Shown here: piece after piece, positions 60,385 through 64,000 of the stretch | Numbering within the stretch: position 1 is the first letter of the stretch | How the letters are laid out: every line of letters begins with the position of its first letter | The notes under the pieces: model-generated | Told to the model about the DNA's origin: nothing | Database searches by the model: none | What the model saw: only the letters and a program-made list of their open reading frames with translations | Program-made: the position numbers and the translations under genes | NCBI GenBank assembly: GCA_025359865.1 | Contig: JANYDH010000046.1 | Span: 1 to 64,000, forward strand | Length of the DNA: 64,000 nucleotides | From: Actinomycetes bacterium | GTDB taxonomy: Bacteria; Actinomycetota; Acidimicrobiia; Acidimicrobiales; Ilumatobacteraceae | Reading direction: 5' to 3'

Positions 60385-61772
60385 GGCCATACCTGACGTA
60401 TCGACCGGCGCAGGTCGCGGGCCAGGTCGATCCGCTGATGCATCCGGTCGGAGACGACGACCTGTCCCCCGACGACGACGTGGTGGACATCGTCGCTCGT
60501 GGCCGCGTATACGACTGCCGCTGCCGCGTGCAACGCGTCGGTGCCCGCCAAGCGCGACGATGACAGGCCGACCGTGACCAGATCGGCGAGCGCGCCGATC
60601 GCGAGACGGCCTGCGTCGTGCCAACCCAGGCTGCGGTGGCCGACCGCCGTTCCAGCCGCGAACAAGTCGCCCGGCCGATGGGTGCCGCGGCGCAGCGTGG
60701 CCAGACGTTCATCCAGTTCGACGGCACGGATCTCTTCGAACGGATCGATCACCGCGTGCGAGTCGGTGCCGACGCACATTGCGACCGCCGCCGCGCGTAG
60801 CGCACCACTCGGTCCGATGCCATCGGCCAGATCGCGTTCGGTGGTGGGACACAGGCAACAGATCGACCCGGATGATCCGTACAGAGCAACGTCATGGCCG
60901 GTCAGGTGGGTGGCATGTACGGCGGTGAACCGAGGGCCGAGCGCACCGCAGTCGGCCAACACTTCCGTCGGTGTTCGACCATAGGCGGCGAGACATTGAT
61001 CGTTCTCCGCCGGTTGCTCGCTGACGTGCGCGTGCAACGGTGCCGACCGGTTGGCAGCCCATTCGGCAATCGTGGAGATCGACTTGGGATCCACGGCCCG
61101 CACGGAATGGACCGCCCCGCCGACGCGCACCGTGTCGCTCCCCACCAGCGTGTCACTCCCCACCAGCGCGTCGACGCGTTCGGCCCACATACCGACATCG
61201 CCGTCGCTGAACCTTCGCTGAACCGGGCTCAACTCGCCGCCACCGATTCCGCCACTCAGGTAGCAGGTGTCAAGGAGGGTCAGCCGGATTCCTGCCGCCT
61301 GGGCTGCGCCGATCAGTGCATCACCCATCTCATTCGCGTTCGTGTACGGGCGGCCGAGGCGATCGTGGTGCAGATAATGGAACTCGCCGACGCACGTGAA
61401 TCCGGCGCGCACCATCTCGGCAAACGTGGCGGTGGCGAGCGCACGGTAGCTGTCGGGATCGAGCGTTGCCGCGAGCTCGTACATCCGTTCACGCCATGTC
61501 CAAAATGAGCCTGCGTCTGCGTGGGTACGGCCGCGCAACGCACGGTGAAACGCATGACTGTGGGCATTGGCGAAGCCCGGCAAGGTAAGCCCCTCGAGAC
61601 GAACAGCGCCCGGCGGCGGCGCGGCCACCTCGGTGTCGATGGCGGCGATCCGGTCGCCGACAACCGTGATGGAGACGCCCGCATGAACCGCGCCGGCGGC
61701 GTCGTCGCCACTGCCGGCGGCATCAGCATCACCGGTTCCGAGCCATGCCAGTTCGCACCAGTAGACGGTCAC
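60381..61772 (-). CDS. hutF: Formimidoylglutamate deiminase HutF
   Basis: A 463-aa amidohydrolase. [19 protein letters not shown] (metal HxH), [59 protein letters not shown] and [20 protein letters not shown] are HutF-typical. It deiminates N-formimino-glutamate to N-formylglutamate, which defines the two-step (HutF/HutG) branch. The GTG start at 61772 overlaps the stop of the deformylase homologue upstream (GTGA). Confidence 0.93.
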   Translation of the reverse strand: MTVYWCELAWLGTGDADAAGSGDDAAGAVHAGVSITVVGDRIAAIDTEVAAPPPGAVRLEGLTLPGFANAHSHAFHRALRGRTHADAGSFWTWRERMYELAATLDPDSYRALATATFAEMVRAGFTCVGEFHYLHHDRLGRPYTNANEMGDALIGAAQAAGIRLTLLDTCYLSGGIGGGELSPVQRRFSDGDVGMWAERVDALVGSDTLVGSDTVRVGGAVHSVRAVDPKSISTIAEWAANRSAPLHAHVSEQPAENDQCLAAYGRTPTEVLADCGALGPRFTAVHATHLTGHDVALYGSSGSICCLCPTTERDLADGIGPSGALRAAAVAMCVGTDSHAVIDPFEEIRAVELDERLATLRRGTHRPGDLFAAGTAVGHRSLGWHDAGRLAIGALADLVTVGLSSSRLAGTDALHAAAAVVYAATSDDVHHVVVGGQVVVSDRMHQRIDLARDLRRSIRQVWP

Positions 61773-62371
61773 GAGCCGACCCTCGCGACGAACGCCGTGA
61801 TCCGCTCGATGAACGCCGCACGATGGAACCGTTCGAACTGCTCCCACGTGGTGAACGTGCGCGGGTCGGTCACGCGGTCGAGGAACAGCACACCGTCAAG
61901 ATGGTCGCATTCGTGTTGGAACGTGCCCGCCGTCAACCCCCGCTTGCGTTCGTCGTGCGCCGCTCCGCCGCGGTCGAGATGGCGGACGCGCACGTTCACG
62001 TGGCGCATCACCGAGCCGCGTAAGTTCGGAACCGACAAACATCCCTCGTTGATCTCGACCATCTCGTCGGTGCCATCATCGGTGCCATCATCGGCCGCCA
62101 CCGGTTCGATGACCGGGTTGACGATCACCGTGAGCGGGATGCGCGGCTTGTAGGGGTAGCGCGGGTTGTCGTTGACCTCGATGACGGCGATACGCAGCGG
62201 CACCCCGATCTGGTTGGCTGCAATGCCTGCGCCGTTAGCGTGGCGCATGGTGTCGATCAGGTCGTCGATGAGTTGTTGCACCTCAACGGACGCGAGCTCG
62301 TCTACCGTGACCTCGCGGGCGCGTTCACGCAACACCGGGTGACCGACGGTGACGATCTCGCGCACGGTCAT
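61769..62371 (-). CDS. Peptide deformylase homologue in the hut operon
   Basis: A 200-aa protein with intact deformylase motifs: GAGIAANQIG (47-56; normally GxGLAAxQxG), EGCLSVP (109-115) and QHECDHLDG (152-160; HExxH metal site). An acidic insertion (DDGTDDGTDE) lies before motif 2. It overlaps hutF and the PhyH gene by 4 nt each. No hutG gene is seen in the window. It may deformylate N-formylglutamate instead of, or as well as, peptides. Alternatively it is an ordinary Def that sits in this operon by chance. The GAGIA variant is one small difference from house-keeping Def. Confidence 0.9.
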   Translation of the reverse strand: MTVREIVTVGHPVLRERAREVTVDELASVEVQQLIDDLIDTMRHANGAGIAANQIGVPLRIAVIEVNDNPRYPYKPRIPLTVIVNPVIEPVAADDGTDDGTDEMVEINEGCLSVPNLRGSVMRHVNVRVRHLDRGGAAHDERKRGLTAGTFQHECDHLDGVLFLDRVTDPRTFTTWEQFERFHRAAFIERITAFVARVGS

Positions 62372-63162
62372 GCGGCACGCTCATACAGCACGGGGAACAG
62401 CGGGTGATCCATCGGTGCGCCTGCGGCGAGTTCGGCATCGAGGCCAGGAAACGGCGGCGAGGTGACCCAACGGCGCGGCGCGTGCACCATGTCGTCGCCG
62501 AGGAAGCGAACCGACAGCACGCGCCGCCGGTTCGGCCCATCCACCCCTCCGGCACCATGGAGAGCGAGCATGTGGAAGAACACCGCATCACCGGGTTCCA
62601 ATTCCCACCCGATCACCTTGTAGCGAACAGGGTCGGCGTCGATGTCGGGCAGCTCCGCGAGTGCGCCCTCCGGAAACCACTTTGCCTGGCCGTCGAGGAA
62701 CGTACGCGGCATGTACCACGGGCCAGCGTGCGAGCCGGCGACGAACTCGAGCGTCGACGCTCTCGAAACCGGATCGACGGGAAACCACATACTGGCATTC
62801 TGCTGGCCGGCGACGTTGTAGTACGGCAGGTCCTGATGCCATGGCGTGCGTTGCCGCGTGCCGGGCTCTTTCACCAACACATGATCGTGATACAGCCGAA
62901 TGACGTGGGACCCCGTGACCTGTGCGGCGACCCTCGCCGCCGGTGATGTGCGAATGAACTGCTCCATTTCCGGGATGCGCCGCCATGAGCAGAAGTCTTC
63001 GATGAACGCACCATCGCCCGCGTCGCTGGCCCGCTTCGCATTCGGTGACAGATGGGCAAGGTTGGCGTCGATCGCCCGTCGGGCAAGGTCGACTTGATCG
63101 ACCGAAAACGCTCCGCGCACGCAGATCGCTCCATCTCGCGCGTAGTCGCCCTCGATCATCAC
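62368..63162 (-). CDS. PhyH-type 2-oxoglutarate/Fe(II) dioxygenase
   Basis: A 264-aa protein. [30 protein letters not shown] (His-x-Asp), and [20 protein letters not shown] (distal His then Arg for 2-oxoglutarate) match phytanoyl-CoA dioxygenase-like enzymes. Iron ligands are complete. It sits between hutU and the deformylase homologue with 4-nt overlaps. An oxygenase has no known role in histidine breakdown; it may act on a histidine-derived compound such as ergothioneine or hydroxy-histidine. Inference only. Confidence 0.88.
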   Translation of the reverse strand: MMIEGDYARDGAICVRGAFSVDQVDLARRAIDANLAHLSPNAKRASDAGDGAFIEDFCSWRRIPEMEQFIRTSPAARVAAQVTGSHVIRLYHDHVLVKEPGTRQRTPWHQDLPYYNVAGQQNASMWFPVDPVSRASTLEFVAGSHAGPWYMPRTFLDGQAKWFPEGALAELPDIDADPVRYKVIGWELEPGDAVFFHMLALHGAGGVDGPNRRRVLSVRFLGDDMVHAPRRWVTSPPFPGLDAELAAGAPMDHPLFPVLYERAA

Positions 63163-64000
63163 GGGTGATCCCTCATCGGCACACGCACCCCGCGTTCGGC
63201 GGCAACCTCGATGGCACGTTCGTACCCCGCATCAGCATGACGAATGACACCCATTCCCGGGTCGGCGGTCAGCACCCGCGCCAGCTTCTGCGCGGCGAGT
63301 TCGGTGCCGTCGGCGACGCAGACCATGCCCGCGTGGATCGAGCGGCCGATGCCGACGCCGCCGCCGTGATGGATGCTCACCCATGTCGCGCCGCACGAGG
63401 TGTTGACCAACGCGTTCAACAGCGGCCAATCGGCGATCGCGTCGGATCCGTCGGCCATCGCCTCGGTTTCGCGATACGGCGACGCGACCGAGCCGGAGTC
63501 GAGATGATCACGGCCGATCACGATCGGTGCCGAGACCTGGCCAGTGCGGACCATCTCGTTGAACCGTAGGCCTAGTCGGTGACGTTCGCCGTACCCGAGC
63601 CAGCAGATCCGCGCAGGCAGTCCCTGAAACGCGACCTGTTCGCTGGCGAGCTTGATCCAGCGGTGCAGGTTCTCGTCGTCGGGAAACTCTTCGAGTACCG
63701 CCTGGTCGGTTGCGGCAATGTCGGCCGGATCACCGGACAGCGCGACCCACCGGAACGGGCCCTTGCCCTCGCAGAACAACGGGCGAATGTACGCCGGCAG
63801 GAAGCCTGGGTAGTCGAACGCGCGCTCGAATCCACCGAGCTTGGCCTCGGTACGCAAGCTGTTGCCGTAGTCGAACACCTCTGCTCCACGGTCGAGGTAG
63901 CCGACCATCGCCGCGCAGTGCGCGGCCATCGACATACGTGCCCGGCGGATCAGTTCGGCCGGGTCGGTGCGGGCCAGTTCGGCCATCGCGTCGTGCGAGA
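63159..64000 (-). CDS. hutU: Urocanate hydratase HutU, C-terminal part
   Basis: The gene runs off the window end; about 280 C-terminal residues are seen. [38 protein letters not shown] (PGFLP variant), [40 protein letters not shown] and [20 protein letters not shown]-like motifs fit urocanase (the last reads [16 protein letters not shown] here). It hydrates urocanate to imidazolonepropionate using NAD+. It is the first hut gene seen and overlaps the PhyH gene by 4 nt. Confidence 0.92.
   Translation of the reverse strand, partial: SHDAMAELARTDPAELIRRARMSMAAHCAAMVGYLDRGAEVFDYGNSLRTEAKLGGFERAFDYPGFLPAYIRPLFCEGKGPFRWVALSGDPADIAATDQAVLEEFPDDENLHRWIKLASEQVAFQGLPARICWLGYGERHRLGLRFNEMVRTGQVSAPIVIGRDHLDSGSVASPYRETEAMADGSDAIADWPLLNALVNTSCGATWVSIHHGGGVGIGRSIHAGMVCVADGTELAAQKLARVLTADPGMGVIRHADAGYERAIEVAAERGVRVPMRDHP

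Noticed and set aside
1-64000. tRNA or rRNA genes
   Set aside because: No cloverleaf-like stretch with TTCRANNY-type T-loop and acceptor stem, and no rRNA motifs, were noticed by eye; a dedicated search was not possible.

Overview
The window is high-GC DNA with dense, often overlapping genes. It looks like an actinobacterium, most plausibly class Acidimicrobiia; this is inferred, not shown. Pointers are mycofactocin genes (mftE, mftF), an F420-type luciferase-like oxidoreductase, actinobacterial UPF0303, DUF3048 and DUF4395 proteins, an MFS-LivF-LivG fusion, and many Thr/Ala/Pro-rich surface linkers. No rRNA, tRNA, CRISPR array, integrase or transposase gene was found. Layout: (1) 1-308 is the right end of a small inverted-repeat mobile element. 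(2) 343-21044 is a run of 17 genes on the minus strand, mostly overlapping or nearly so. In transcription order they are three alpha-helical/coiled-coil proteins, pstC, pstA, a PstS-like protein on a long A/T/P/G linker, a 989-aa PstS-like surface protein, two surface proteins sharing a new domain, a sortase-like protein that has lost its catalytic His and Cys, PstB with a 170-aa N-terminal extension, a further PstS-like protein, a WxL-like protein with the same new domain, a DUF916/WxLIP protein, and two more secreted or anchored proteins. I read it as a phosphate-type ABC transporter rebuilt into a cell-envelope assembly; it is the best candidate for an undescribed system here. (3) 21176-23322 is an isolated mftE-mftF pair. 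(4) 23323-27460 is a decayed accessory segment. It holds a DUF4395 fragment, an antitoxin remnant, a small HTH protein, a DMT transporter pseudogene hit by a 435-bp element with a visible 4-bp target duplication, and a fic gene bracketed by 27-bp direct repeats with an operator-like array upstream.

(5) 27461-35061 carries DUF4395, an alanine racemase family protein, a DUF418/DUF1624-type membrane protein, an acyl-CoA synthetase, a ROK kinase, an ECF sigma factor with a Thr-rich membrane partner, and uracil-DNA glycosylase. (6) 35090-41974 is a branched-chain amino-acid type ABC system compressed into three polypeptides, followed upstream by a GH3 beta-glucosidase and an OmpR-type two-component system. 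(7) 46617-58282 is mixed housekeeping and envelope genes: an M23 peptidase, a 2-oxoglutarate/Fe(II) oxygenase, two related lipoproteins, DUF3048, a GNAT-acyl-CoA synthetase fusion, DUF2127, UPF0303, a PfkB kinase and a hydroxyisobutyrate-dehydrogenase-like protein. (8) 58279-64000 includes a luciferase-like oxidoreductase and a histidine-utilisation operon: hutU (partial), a PhyH-type dioxygenase, a peptide-deformylase homologue, hutF and hutI. The deformylase homologue occupies the place expected for HutG.

How genes work together: the hut operon would convert urocanate to formylglutamate and, if the deformylase homologue accepts it, to glutamate and formate. The LivK/MFS-LivFG/LivHM set would import amino acids or amides. 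The sigma/anti-sigma pair and the two-component pair appear to sense envelope signals. The Pst-like cluster combines energy coupling (PstABC), several extracellular binding domains and wall-facing beta proteins. All coordinates and residue positions come from reading the sequence by eye; no database search was run.
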